Assembly (NCBI GenBank): GCA_000320545.1
Contig: ADNK01000108.1
Coordinates: forward strand, 17,501 to 76,916
Reading direction: 5' to 3'
Length of the DNA stretch: 59,416 nucleotides
From: Bigelowiella natans CCMP2755
Taxonomy: Eukaryota > Cercozoa > Chlorarachniophyceae
The notes under the pieces are model-generated. The model saw only the letters and a list, made by a program, of their open reading frames with translations, searched no databases and was not told where the DNA came from. Both the position numbers and the translations under genes were made by a program. How positions within the stretch are numbered: the stretch's first letter is position 1; the number at the start of each line of letters is the position of its first letter. Positions 10,909 to 23,920 of the stretch are shown here, one piece after another.

Positions 10909-11464
10909 TGACCAACAAGGTTGTCTCAAGGCTCTTGAAAAATGACTTGCTGTTGTGGGCAAGTGCAGTTGGTGCATTGTGCTCAAAGCCAGAAAGGCTG
11001 CAATGCTCGACAAGTGATTGCCCGGAGTGTTTTGGCGATTTTGCAATTTGCTGCCCAAACTGACTAGCTGATTGAGTTGACAAGTTGACAACAAGCATGA
11101 GCACGTGCAGTGGAAACAAAATGAAAATAGTCCGGTGGTGCATGATGTTGCACATCCAGCCTGCCAGTGCACATCGCAGTGGTTATGCACGCAATGATTT
11201 GTGCGCAGTCTCTGTCCGCCTGCTGCGCCATTGTTTTTTTGAAGCAAGAGACATTGACTTGCTGCCAACGTGCAGATGAGATGCAATCGATGCTTGCACA
11301 GCTAGACAGTCGCGTGAGTGTGAGCGTCGAGCACGAAATGCACTGCATCTTCAAACGAACAATGAAACCACAAATGCCTGTAGATGCATTTGAAATGATT
11401 CAATTGATGGTTGTGATATTGTGGAATTCAAGGCCAGAGTCGACACATCAATTTGGAGTCAGAA
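10909..11464. other. Intergenic, right half of the island split by the retrotransposon
   Basis: The sequence is rich in TGCA, CATG and CAAC/GTTG words (for example 10960-11300). No open frame with convincing splice sites was found. It lies beyond the 3' end of the minus-strand gene ending at 11465. Confidence 0.5.
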
Positions 11465-11925
11465 CTAAAATCGAAGTTTTCGCGGCCGACGCGTGTGCAA
11501 AACACTTCCTAAGGACACCGGAGCGATTCCAAGAGGATCAGCATCCTGGACTTTCGGCGCTGTTCGTTCTCTTTGACCATTGATGCTCCCTCCATCTGAG
11601 GGAAGAGCTACTTGTGGTTCTCTCGGCTCAAATCTTCGCCCATCACCCTCTTTCTTGTTAATTCCATTGCCACCTGCCACCTCGTCCTCACATTCTCCGT
11701 CCTGCTTTTGATGTAGCCATTCAGTGTCATTCGCCGTAATGGCCGTAGTCAAGACAGAATCGACGCCATTGTCAGAAATCTCGATGTTTTCGACGGAGTC
11801 GACGCTACTGCCCGAGTTTTTGGGATTTTCACCGTCATTGCTCTTTACCTCCCGCCTTGTGTGGAAGAAACAAATTACACATATGAATGTATGTTGTCAC
11901 GTCCACACAAACGTACACACACAAA

Positions 11926-11967
<42 letters not shown>

Positions 11968-12881
11968 CACACACATATATGTGCCTGACGTGTCTATTTG
12001 CGTATTGTGAATTTGTGTTTCATATATTCTCAAATTATCGTTTTTTCATTTGAGATCTGCTTGCTAAGGAAAATGGTTACAAATGAGGCAACGAAAGGGT
12101 CAGCAATGTCAAACCTTCTCCTCTGATATACTAAGTCCTCTTTGGTCCCATCGACCACCTTCATCCTTGTTTGCATCCTAGACCCAACTCTTTTCCTTTG
12201 GAGTGCGATGCAACGATGATGACGGCCTGCCTGGCCTCGTATTCTACCATTGTCTGATCTCTTACCCCCAGCGACCGTATCAAAGGCAGAGACAGATTTC
12301 CTAGTCTGATGCGTGAGCATCAACTTCCTCGTCTTTTTTCTTTTCTCAGCATTTTTTCGACACAACTTGGCCCAATAATCTATTCGGCTACCTCTATCTA
12401 ACGCCTCCACCTTCCTATGCCGTTCCATTCACCGTCTGTCAGTTAGCGGGAGTGTGTGAATGGCAACAGGTGCGACAAAAATATTTGAGAACTATGACAT
12501 GCATGAGCGTGACTTTATCACTTCAATGTACATACGTGCTCTTGGATGCTTCTCCGCTTCTCCAATTGCTTCCTCAGTTTCTCTGCTGGCCAAAGCCCAC
12601 CGCTTCGCCGTCCGATGGCAGGAAGATTCACAGACCCATCTCCAACCTGCTCAGTAGTCTTTGGGTTGGCCTTGAATTTTGTCGTTCCCTGATGCTGGTT
12701 CGACATACACAAACAAAAAATCCTCGTTCAAGGAGTGATTCCGCGCTCAATTGAATTCTAGAAACCCTACCGGCTTGGCCGTCCTCTTCGCGGAGACTGT
12801 CGGCACGATGGATGCGGCGAGGACGAGAGCGAGCGTGAAGACCTGAAACGGTGAGGTCCCCTGTCCAAAATCGCTACCCAT
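11465..12881 (-). CDS. Predicted secreted protein with basic middle and polar C-terminus
   Basis: Four exons join in phase: 12881-12771, 12688-12536, 12410-12081 and 11848-11465, giving 978 nt or 325 residues. The N-terminus MGSDFGQGTSPFQVFTLALV continues into LAASIVPTVSA, a plausible signal peptide cut near residue 31. The middle is strongly basic (CRKNAEKRKKTRK and QRKRVGSRMQTR), and the last exon is polar and acidic. The small basic proteins and Lys/Arg clusters could be processing or binding sites, but I do not recognise a family. An intron carries a (CA)n tract at about 11930-11965. The gene is divergent from the ketopantoate hydroxymethyltransferase gene and shares its upstream region. 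Confidence 0.6.
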
Positions 12882-13665
12882 TACAGCCCCGACCGACCGC
12901 TGCAGCCGACAATCGGGGCCGTACTAAATGTGTGAGGAAGGGGATAGCGCAAGATGATAGATGGCTATCTACGAAGTTGTCAGCTTAATAACGTTCCTAA
13001 ATCGGTAATATTTCCATATTGATCCTTGTCATGAAGGTTTCGGGCTCGAGGAACATTCCTATGCGACTCACTATCCCGATAACTACCTGTGATCTCACCT
13101 CGTTTTGCATGCTGCAGAATCGACGATCACCGAAAAGTAGAACAAAGTTCCTGCTTGAAACATCTGGGTCGTGATGTGAACTTACCTCTCACAGGGAGAC
13201 AATAATCGCACAACATCCGTTTACAGAAAATCATATATTCTGATACACTATGGTAATATTCGGGTGTAAAACTGTCCTGTCGGCATCAGTCTTCTTCTTC
13301 GTCTTCCTCTTCTTGCTTCCGTCACGAGTGATGCTGCTTCGAGCCACCAGAAGGGCAAGCATGCGCGGTGGGAGCGTCCTCCCCACCCACTTTCCTATTT
13401 CGCTGCAGATTTTTGTGTCCACATTCCTTTTAATGGCAAGAGCATTGCCTATGACCGACGTGAAATCGCAAACTCTCTCCCTTGCAAGTTGAAAGAGTCG
13501 TCTTTTGATGACATCATCAACCAATCTCGGTTGTGAGGCAAGAGAAGGATGTCGACCCTTCCGACCGATCTTTCCCTATTCATGAACTTAACCGGTTATA
13601 AATGGAACGATGAAGGGGTTTCACTTCTAGTACGTAAAGTATCGTCCTGCACGCTCCTCGCAAAG
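12882..13665. promoter_or_regulatory. Divergent upstream region
   Basis: This about 780-bp stretch separates the start codons of two oppositely transcribed genes and should hold both promoters. No TATA box stands out. An upstream in-frame ATG at 13549 could extend the plus-strand gene and shorten the region. A minus-strand open stretch at 13231-13524 is not convincing as a gene. Confidence 0.45.
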
Positions 13666-14523
13666 ATGCATGGTGCTTTAATATCAGGTTTCTTCAGTCG
13701 TGGGCTTGCAGTTTCAGCTGCCCAGGCGGCTACAGGTACGGGTGGGCGCAGGAAAATGTCGGCTCTTGAGCTCATATCGAAGAGGCGTCGCGGCGAGCGG
13801 ATCACGATGGTCACAGCTTATGACTGTAAGACTAACACGTAGATAGCACATCGAATTCATCGATTTACGTCTGACAAAAATAATGAGGATTCTCTTCCAA
13901 GCAAGCCATTATGGGGATCACAATGAAAAAAGTTGGCATTTATTTTTGGCAGACCCGTCGGCGTTACACTGCGATCTTGCAGGAATCGACGTCGTACTTG
14001 TGGGCGACTCTTGCGGTAGAAATATGCATTATGAAAGGAAGCTGTTGCCATTTGTCATCGTTCATGCTAGCAATACCACCGTAGTCACAATAATCGCAAT
14101 TGCCGTCACCAAAACCCGATCAATCGAAAGGAATGGTGGAGCTGGGCTATGAGAACACGCAACCGGTTACAATGGACGAGATGCTACACCATGCGAAGGC
14201 TGTTTGCAGGGGTAAGTGAATGGTTGATGATGTCGGTAGTGGTGCTTTTACGAGGACAAATCTGAGAACTACAGACAAAAAAGGATGAAGAGTGAGGGAA
14301 AGGGAGAGAGAGAGAGAGAGAGAGCACAGCACTTATCCGCTAAGATTTATCGTATTGAGGCAATATCCAAATTGACGTAATATCAGGCGCAAAGCATCCA
14401 TTAGTGGTAGCAGATCTCCCCTTCGGAACCTACGAAATTAGCTCAGAACAGGCGCAGGTGATAACTTGTTTCTATGTTCTTGCTGCATAGAATCATCATT
14501 ATCATCGTCATTGTCATTATCAC

Positions 14524-14556
<33 letters not shown>

Positions 14557-15234
14557 TATCGTCAAAAAAGAGAAAGACGATAAATTGCGATGCTGAAGTG
14601 TCTTGATGTAACGGAGTCCATAAGTAGCAGCAGCCGATCAAGACGTTATATATAAAAGGAAAAATCAAATCTACATAGGAGGCAGCGTATCGATTTGTGA
14701 AGGAGGCGGGTGCAGATTGTGTCAAGATGGAGGTAGCAATGTAGTCGGCAGCGGTTGAAGTAGAAATAGTAAGGAGGTGTAGGGAGGGCGGGGGGGGGGG
14801 GCGGGAGAGAAACGTTTGATTACAGATTGTGTCCAAGGATGATAGTCAGGCTTATTTCCCAAAAATTGTCTAAGATAATGTATTAAATTTTCATTTGCAA
14901 GGATATTTTTCTCATCCTTGTTCCTTCCGAACCCTCCATGTTCCTCCCTACCTTCCCTTCGATCCTCCCCCGCACAATCAGGGTGGTCGTATCCGCGCAA
15001 AAACTGCAAAAAAAGTCGTGGACGGGGGTGTAGCTGTTATGGGCCACATTGGCCTCACGCCACAACATATCAGGTGTGCGTTGAAAAGCATGCCGAGGAT
15101 AGCGATATGCGTAATGCGCGAGGTAGTTCCGCCATCAAACTGATCTTATTATTGTGGTATTTCTCGATAGTGTGCTGGGAGGTTTTCGTGCCCAGGGAAG
15201 AACGGCCAAGAAGGCGCGGGAGCTCTTGGACGAT

Positions 15235-15280
<46 letters not shown>

Positions 15281-16183
15281 CACACACACACATGCACACA
15301 TACTTGCAGATAATGTTCTCGCATGTCTTTTCACCATCGCGTATGAATGGAGTATTGATGAAATCGTACGCTTTCCACTTTAATACTGTCGACTCACAGG
15401 CGCTGGCCCTTGAAGATGCTGGCTGCTTTGCCATTGTAATAGAGTGCGTGCCTCCACAGGTCACCCATCGCAAATAGACGGGAGAGGGGGAGAGAATAGA
15501 TAGGTGAGGAAGGAAAGAATAGTATTTGGAAAAGGTCCACAGAATACGATCAGTGTCAACGTCTACTTCTCACGAAGACGTCGATGGATGGTTGTGGATG
15601 ACGAGGAAGAATAGAAGGAGGACGATGCTAGTTAGACTCAAAATAACGAACATCACGATGAGCGTTATGACTGCTGAACATGGTGGCCAGGTTGGGAAAG
15701 CAATAACGGAGGCATTGGAAATCCCTACTATAGGTCTTTCACTCTCCCCCCCCCCCTTTCCCTCTTTATTCTACAAAACGTTATTCACCCTTCTTTCGCT
15801 CTCTAATCCCTGATTGTACCATGCTCAGGAATCGGCGCAGGACCAGGGACGACAGGGCAGGTTTTGCTTGCACAGTACTAGACAACGACAGCAATGACAG
15901 CAGTGATGGCGTTAATAGTGATACATTAGCTACGCCTGATTTCCCTTAATATTATTTCGAACAAATTGACCCGCTACTGCTGCTGCTTTTCCTGCTTCTT
16001 CTTCTTCTTCTTTTGCTTCTTTTTATTCATATAGGTTTTAGTTTATCACGACATGCTCGGAATGACGACCCATCCACACTACAAGGCAGAAATAGATGGA
16101 TAAATTATGATTAGATATAATAATGAAGCTGGTGGTGAGGATGGTAGTATTTGCATATGCGTGTGGTACGTGTGTGTGTGAGT

Positions 16184-16227
<44 letters not shown>

Positions 16228-16839
16228 TGACAGAAATGAGAAAAGCAAATCTTTCATATTTCTTTCCCGTGCATACAGGCGTTTACACCAAAGTTTTGCA
16301 AGAAGTTTGCCGATCTCGGCGAATCCATTCGGGAAGGGCTAGAAAGCTTCAAGCACGAGGTGGAGAGCGGCGGATTTCCAAGTCTGGAGCAGCATTCCCC
16401 ATACAAAATGACGAAATCGGAGGAGGTGAACACATGATTTACTGGCTGATGCTGTTGCTACCACCAGCAATGCTATTACCATAACTACTCAGCTACTACT
16501 TTATATTCACGTGATCGAATACGCAGGATCTCTTCATGAAAATGCTAGCGACAGACGCCGATGAACGAAGGCTCATCCACGATTCAAAGGCAAAAAAGGT
16601 TGGTAACCATCTAATGAAGACCGCAAAGTCCTCTGTGTTGCAAAATTTGTCAAACTCACCGAGCCTGTGTATGCACACCTGCATGATGATGGCATGCCAT
16701 TGAGGCTCTACATCGCACATTCTGACACTTTCTTTCTCGGTCACTACTAACCCCCTAGCTCAAAGAAACGGACGAATATGATGTTTTAAACCTGTACGGG
16801 GGTGGATACGTCACTCCAGACAAGTCACAAGAGGAATGA
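13666..16839 (+). CDS. panB: 3-methyl-2-oxobutanoate hydroxymethyltransferase (ketopantoate hydroxymethyltransferase)
   Basis: The enzyme adds a hydroxymethyl group from methylene-tetrahydrofolate to alpha-ketoisovalerate, the first committed step to pantothenate. Fourteen exons (13666-13825, 13953-14015, 14131-14211, 14387-14457, 14679-14732, 14982-15073, 15171-15234, 15400-15459, 15691-15733, 15829-15860, 16035-16085, 16279-16425, 16527-16598, 16759-16839) total 1071 nt, 356 residues. Family motifs appear in order: [59 protein letters not shown] and [10 protein letters not shown]. The metal-binding Asp of VGDS and VADLPF, the Lys and Glu of VKMEG and the Glu of IECVP are all kept. The N-terminus [20 protein letters not shown] looks like a mitochondrial presequence. 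An in-frame ATG at 13549 would lengthen it. The intron after 16085 has a GC donor. Confidence 0.93.
14299..16223 (+). repeat. Microsatellites inside the panB introns
   Basis: Introns of this gene hold (AG)n at about 14305-14325, (ATC)n at about 14518-14560, (TC)n at about 15240-15280 and (AG)n at about 16186-16223. Both purine and pyrimidine versions occur on the sense strand, so they are not simply extended polypyrimidine tracts of acceptors. Confidence 0.8.
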
Positions 16840-17566
16840 CCGACCACATGTATGCCAATGCAGCGAGCTCGGGAGGCTAATATGTCTTAGTGCATATATA
16901 GGGCAGTTTTGCATGCGCCAAGGACGAATTTATACGAGCATGCCCATGAATAAAATCATCAAAAAAACTAGTATGTTGTACATTCACTGACTGAATACAT
17001 GGCAGCAGCGGTTTTGTGTGAAGGCTTTGTGGGTGTCATTTTTGCCGTACGCACTTAACGAGCATGCATGGCTAGATGGCATCACACTTTTGCGCTAGCG
17101 GTCAGCCCATTATCACAATATAATTGTAGCTAGAGCGTGCGCATCGTACGCACATGTAGCTTCAGCTAAAGGATCCTATCATGTGACCGTAACCATGTAC
17201 CACAACACACAAGAGAACACTGGACTGGATGAACATCGCATGTTGGCTTCCCGTCTTATAGCCCGATGAACAAATGCAATTCTAAATGTCGTCAAGAGGA
17301 GGGACGCCAACGATACTATCATAAAGTAAACCATAGAGAATCAATGCAAATCATTTCGAAATTCCGATTGAAAATGTGTAAAAAAGAGAATGCAATATGT
17401 CGTTTGGCAACCTGGATGAAATCTGTTTTCTTTGCGATCTAATTACATAGAAATTAGAACAATTATCATCACAATTATAATAATTAACACCACTGTCATC
17501 ATCTCTCTTATGACATTCAAAAAATGGATAATGTTTTGTGGTCATTTTAGCATTTTTCGGATGTAT
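16840..17566. other. Tail-to-tail spacer with word-rich island
   Basis: It separates the 3' ends of two converging genes. At about 16990-17200 it is rich in GCATGC, GCTAGC, TGCGCA and TACGTACG-type words. No coding stretch was found. Confidence 0.5.
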
Positions 17567-18441
17567 CTACGGTGGAATCGTACTCTCTTTTATCCTCGAT
17601 CTGAACTGCGTATCAATAATGACGAGTACGTGTTGTCAAAGAAAGTAAAAATTCAACCTTATCATAAAGAGTACGAGCAGTGTAATTGTCGTCTGTAGTG
17701 GCCCAGTACACACGACTCCAGCCTGAATTGAAACAAAACAACAAGAAGAACAATATTCAATTTCGGACACATAAGTACTTTCCTCATATTTACGGTCACT
17801 ATTCTGGAGAAACTATATCGTTACCCTCATCATCCGCCCGCCTATATAACTCTGAGATAAGCGCACGTCCCGTGCCATGTCCTCGCACGCTTGAGTCCAC
17901 AAACAAATCCTCCAGGTAGCAATAAGGCGTGATACTCCAAGTCGATGGGTGCAGCAAGTACGTCGCGAACCCGCCTACCATCGGCGGAGTGGACGCCGAT
18001 GAAGACTCACAACTTCTCTCGGCTATCAAGCAATGCTGCATAGTATTCTTAGGGTCAATTAATCGTGAGAAGGTTTCGGTAGAGACTTCGTCAGGGAGGG
18101 GCTCCTGATTAGCACAGTTACGTTGTTACGCATGCTGGCTATTGTGCAACCTTTCATTGGAAAGCACGAACATTTCGACGGCACAACTTCCCCCTCCCTC
18201 CCTCCCCCCCGTCCCCCTTAAAGGTTCAAACTTTGTAGAATTCGAGGTAAAGGGCCCATAGCCTGCGCCAACTTTCGTAGTCTTCTTCTCGAAGCTCCCG
18301 CACGATAAGCCTTGCCTCCGAGGCGACGCCCGAAGATTCTGCTGCAAAACCTCTAGAGAATCGACCCAGGCTATTCCATGCAGTGCATCGTCGAGCAGAA
18401 CAACGCGCCAGAGCACCAGACAGCCTCGCTGCAGTCGCCAT
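17567..18441 (-). CDS. GNAT-family N-acetyltransferase, Hpa2/Hpa3-like, probable mitochondrial form
   Basis: Four exons (18441-18232, 18104-17825, 17722-17658, 17605-17567) total 594 nt, 197 residues. The first 35 residues are rich in Arg, Ala and Ser with no acid (MATAARLSGALARCSARRC), as in a mitochondrial presequence. The GNAT fold is shown by WRRLWALYLEFYK, by the acetyl-CoA site in YLEDLFVDSSVRGHGTG (R/Q-x-x-G-x-G/A type loop) and by WSRVYWATTDDNYTARTLYD, which matches the C-terminal motif of yeast Hpa2/Hpa3-like enzymes. Such enzymes acetylate polyamines, histones or D-amino acids; the substrate here cannot be told. An upstream in-frame ATG at 18507 is possible but would mask the presequence. 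The last exon, 13 codons, is the least certain. Confidence 0.8.
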
Positions 18442-18677
18442 TCCGATACTCTTGGAATCGCGAGGATTGTGAGGCAATTGTGCACAGGGGAATTCTATGT
18501 GCGACATGGTGCGTATGACGTCGCAAAGCTAAAATCAAGGCGAAAACGATCAGTTTTCGAAAGTTGCGTTCCTCGTAGATATTTCCGGGGCGAAAACTCT
18601 GAGAAAAGGTCAATCTTCGCTTGCCCGTAAAACCAAGCAATCGCACCGCCCCGCCCCCCCCCCCCCGGTTGTCGTCG
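18442..18677. promoter_or_regulatory. Compact bidirectional promoter region
   Basis: Only 236 bp separate the start codons of the acetyltransferase and the 701-residue protein gene. It contains a C-rich run at about 18650-18667. Both N-termini look organelle-directed, so shared control is plausible but unproven. Confidence 0.5.
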
Positions 18678-19512
18678 ATGCGTTCGATTCTTGCACGCTT
18701 GTCTGCGCTGGGAAGGGGTGGTTACCTCCAGTGGGGCAGAGTCGTATCTCCACATGAGCGCCGAGTGGCTGCTGCCTTTGGTGCCTGCAGCCTCCCAATC
18801 GCACTTCTAGTGCTTGCAACTCAAATCCCCTCAGCCCCGACCCAGGTTCCCCACCCCGAATTTCCTTTAGTTGCTCATAATAGAACACACGATTCCCTCT
18901 CTGACTGATTGAATCCACGTTCTATGCGCCCTCTTGACAATATGAAGCAGCCCACGTTTTGTTTGCTTGACAATAAAAAAAAGGCCACTGTGCACATACA
19001 GCCAGATAGTTTGAAGGACGGTGCCCTTTCCCCATTTCTTTCACCTAAAACTTCACTTTTCATATCTTAGCTACAATGGAGACCAACTAAGCTTGTCTCG
19101 CGGTCCCGAGGTTCGGAAGGATTATTGAAGAACATTGGCCCTTCAGTTGTTCTTTCTGTCCTCCTCATTCTCTCTTTTTGTTGTTTGTAAATTGTGTGTT
19201 AGCGTTTTTGGCGACACAACCACAAACAATGCTGGACAAGGTCGCAAATACTAAGGATAGAAGCGGGAAACTTAATTTTAATGAGGGGAGGAGATTCGTT
19301 CTTTCTGTCTTATCTTGGCCCGTTTCACAACTTTTTTTTTTTTTAAAAGATCCCATGGAGGCGGCAACGGTTCCTGCCTTCTTCATCACGATCGAGAATC
19401 CAAAGTAGCAATATTGAATCAAAAAACGAAAATACGAAAAAGAATTGCGCAAACATGTGCTCCTTCATGCGCCAAAAAAAAACCATACGAAAATGCACGT
19501 ACATTCGCACAC

Positions 19513-19592
<80 letters not shown>

Positions 19593-19755
19593 AACGACAA
19601 CAGGCGGCCGCCAAGTGAGCCACGACAAAAGGGAGGTAAATCGTGACCTATACGATAAGTTAATAACGACCTTCGAGGCCACAGAACCCGGGAAGTGGAA
19701 CAGGCTCGTATCCACTAGCAAACACTGGTCGAAGGTACTAGTAGTCCCCCAAATG

Positions 19756-19788
<33 letters not shown>

Positions 19789-19900
19789 AACTGCTACTAG
19801 CTTGCTTCTTCTCCTAGTGGTTGGAGGGAGAAGGAAGAATGGGGGGAGAAGCAATCGGGTTGTTCATGTCGGTATGCATTAACGTTCAGAGTAGAATCAC

Positions 19901-19941
<41 letters not shown>

Positions 19942-20572
19942 GTTATACCCCCACCCTCTCTCGACAGGTCGCCGATGGCCTCTTCTTGCGCATTACAGAG
20001 CGTATAACTTTCGAGGAGGACGAAAGCCGGCAAGCGGAGATGCGAGAGATGCTGAGGAAGCTGATGAGCGTGCACCACGACTGGGTCACTGAAAAAGAAA
20101 TCAAGCAGCCCGAGGAGGTGACGCTAATTTAAAATGCTTGTTGCAATCGCCGCAAGAGGAAGCTGCAAACTGTGCACAGCATCACACCGGCTCATTTCCC
20201 TTTCTCCTCCTCCTCCTCCTCCTACTACTACTCTTGTAACCAAATCAGGTTGCTTCGTATCTGGCCTCTGATGATCCGAGGAAGATGTCGACGGAGCAGG
20301 TGCTAGAGCTGGCTGAACGCACGAATGACCCTGAAACGCAGGAGAAAATCCTGATGGAACATCGCGAAACCGTGCTGGAGAAGATTCGCAACCAGACCAA
20401 AGCTGCGTATGGTGAAGAGGAAAAGGAGGAAGAATTTGTAAGTCTTGATAGGAGTTCCTGCTTGTTTGATTTTTGGATAGCTGAATTCGAAAAAAGAAGG
20501 CCTGGAAGGAAGCGGTGTATGGGGAGAGGTTGCGGGAGTCACGACATTTGAACATATGTCTGCGTACGCGCC

Positions 20573-20609
<37 letters not shown>

Positions 20610-20672
20610 CCCCTCTCTCTCCCCCCTTTCTAGTCTCCTTTTTCTTTTGCACGCGAGCGCGTGTGTGTGTGC

Positions 20673-20727
<55 letters not shown>

Positions 20728-21499
20728 AAGGAGAGGGACATAGAGGGAAAGTATTCCCATACCTGTTCCTCCTCCTCCTCCTCCTCCTTATCCTCCTTAT
20801 CCTTATTAGGACGAGTCCAAGATAAAGCCAGGAGATCTCCCCAAAGACATGTTTCCAGTGTTCCGTATCACATCGAGCGCCAAAGCACAGGAAATAGACC
20901 ATTGGATTGATACGTCCATGCTTACGCTCCCCAAACGCCAATGGAGCGACGCGCTGGCTTCGGATAAAAGGTACGATTATGGTGATGGGAGGGGGGGGTC
21001 ATCCACATCTAGACGCTCATTGAGGCATAAAGAGGGAGGGGTTGTTGATACGCACGCACCCACAAGCGCATGCAAGTTTCGGCGCACAGAATACAATACA
21101 TCTAAGAAAAATTGTATTGATGCTTTCCATGACATTCGTGTCGGCTGCGCTCCTCTAGGTTCAAGGAGGACGAGGAGTTTCAGATGATGGTGCTGGAGCG
21201 CCTCAATGAGCGGATCCAGGCCTTCGAGGAGGGGCCGCAGCAGCGGTATGGAGGAGGGGGGGGAGGAGGAGCGGAGGATGAGGAGGAACGAGACGAGGAG
21301 ATAGCTAGGAAAGCAACATGGCGGCAGCGTGACGGGGCAAGAGGGCAGCCTGCTCTATACAAAGCACTGGTAGTACGGTTTTATTGTATTTCGTAGCGTC
21401 ATCTCTGTCTCGTCGCGTCTTCGCCTTCATCATCATCTTCGGCTTGAAATTCTATGTACCGCCATCACCGCTCATATCCATATCGGCATTACCGTCGTT

Positions 21500-21533
<34 letters not shown>

Positions 21534-22676
21534 CGATGATCGTCGCACCGTTTCTCCATCTTTTCTAGTAGTGTAGTATTCGTCGCGTCTCTCTCCTGGT
21601 GGACGCGTTGTGCCTGATGAGTAGAATAGGAGTCGTCGTAGATGTATAGTTTGACCCCATTTGCTGTAAAAACACGTGTGTATCATCGCCATCCATGGAT
21701 ATCGTCGCACGGGTTAGGTCGGGCTTCGACAGAAAGTGCGAATGAACCAGTTTGTTCTGACTCGTCCACACGTTGTAAATGACATCGAGGCTATTCGGTA
21801 TTACTATCACTACTAACATCACCACTTCTACTATCACTACTGCTACTACTGCTACTACTACTACTACTACTACTACTACTATCAGTGCCTACCACAGGCA
21901 GCAAGCCTCTTCCAAAAATAAAAAGTAGAAGATTTCTGCTTATAGCTGGCTAACCACCAGCTTCTGTTGTTGTTGCTGCACTCGCTCCTCCTTTCTCCGA
22001 AATCTAAACAGTTCCAAACACGTATCATCATTAATCGTCCCTGTTTTGCCATCTTCTTGCCACCTAGGAAATTCGTCCTGGAGGAGGGCACGATGATGCA
22101 GCATGAGAGGAGCACAACAAAGGCGATCCAGGAGCTCAGAAGGCCCACGCTATCTGATTTGGCCTCGAGAATATTGGTAAGATTGCGAGGGGGCTCGGTC
22201 GGGGGGAGGGGGGGGCTATCAAGGAAAAAATACAAGAAAATTCTTCACTATACTCCTCTGCTGCTACTGCGTTTGTACGTGGCACATTACGCCTTTACCA
22301 CTCTTCCACCCTCCTCAACCTCCTGCGCCTCCTCTGCCCTTACTTCTAATACTACTACTACTACTATTACTACTTCTACTTCCACTATTACTATCACCGA
22401 AGGAAAAGCAAATCCCTATCAACGTAAGGCGACTTCAGGAGCTATGCGAGGTAGTTAGTTGTGATTGTCCCTGCGATTGAATACACACACCGCCGCAACA
22501 GTGCGCATGGCATGACCTCCTCCTCCTCCTCCTCCCCACCCCTCACCCATTAACAACAACAGAGTGTGGGAGTGGAAGTCGACGGAGAAGAACGTCGCGT
22601 GTTTGTGGAGGATTTCGTCACTGCAATCAAGGGCAGAACTCTCGGAATGCACACGCTGGCAGCTGCAGAAGGTGGA

Positions 22677-22707
<31 letters not shown>

Positions 22708-23421
22708 GAGGTGTTGGAAAAGATGGGAAAGAAGGTCCGCAACAGGCAAAGTCAACTGTAGTGAACGAGTTTCTCGAGTCCCTCGACAGCCTCATCTGCA
22801 TCACCGCCTTGTGAGTAGTAGTTTCCAGCCCCCCCCCACCGTTTGCTGCCTAGTGCATCGAATTTCCCGGCGAAGCCGTATGTTTACTCTCTTCCCTTAC
22901 TGCTGCTGCAATCGATGCATCGTATTGATCATCACGTAGGATTATTGATGTTATTGATGTTATTTATGTATGAATGTGTGTGGTGTTCTCAGAGAGCTCC
23001 ATAAGGCGCTCAACGAAGCTGGAGTTCCAATACCAGTCGAAGAAGTGGTGAGAATCACAATACGATTGCTGATGATGATGCAGCAGCAGCAGTTTATAAC
23101 TAGTTAGTGGGGGTAGTGGTAGTAGTACTTGTGGAATATCCTCTCAGCATCATCCCCCCCCCCCCCCCCTCCCTTCTCCTATATGTCACAGCGCTTACAA
23201 AACTGCCGTTTCTCCATCTTGAGATGAACAAGGACGGGGGGGTGAGTTCGTCCCTTAATGTTCTTATAGGAGCAGCAGTACGCCGATGAGGAGCGTGTGG
23301 CCTCTCTGTCAAACCTGAAGACACAGCTCCGCGCGCTTGTGACGACGTTTTCGAGTCTCATCGAGGACCAAATCGAGCTGGGATTGGCGCAGGTCGACTA
23401 TACGCTCACGCACACAACTAA

Positions 23422-23462
<41 letters not shown>

Positions 23463-23875
23463 TGTGTGTGGGGGGGAGGGGGGCAATGGATGGAGGCCAA
23501 CAATGGCCTTGGTGCCTCCATAGTCGTTCAGCAGTCAAAATATGTGCACGACGCTCTCCTTGTGTACTCACTCTCATGAAACCGCTTTGCTATTCTTGCG
23601 GAGTTTCTGACGGAGCAATTTTAACAATGATGATAATAATAACAATAATAATAATAATACACACGTTTTTGTTTCTACACACTGCTGCTGCCGCTTCTTG
23701 TAACATCATAGGATGCGCTGCAAGAGCTGCTGGATGCGGACAGCTTCCAACAAGCAGTTGAGCACATAGACCATATGGCAGGCAACGGAACTATATCGCC
23801 TACTCTCGTCATGCTTCTTGGACGTGCCCGCGCGGTTGATTATTGTGATACTCGTCGTTTGTATTTCTGCTTTCT

Positions 23876-23920
<45 letters not shown>

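Noticed and set aside
13231-13524. Minus-strand 97-codon open stretch between two divergent genes
   Set aside because: It lacks splice or family support and lies in the presumed shared promoter.
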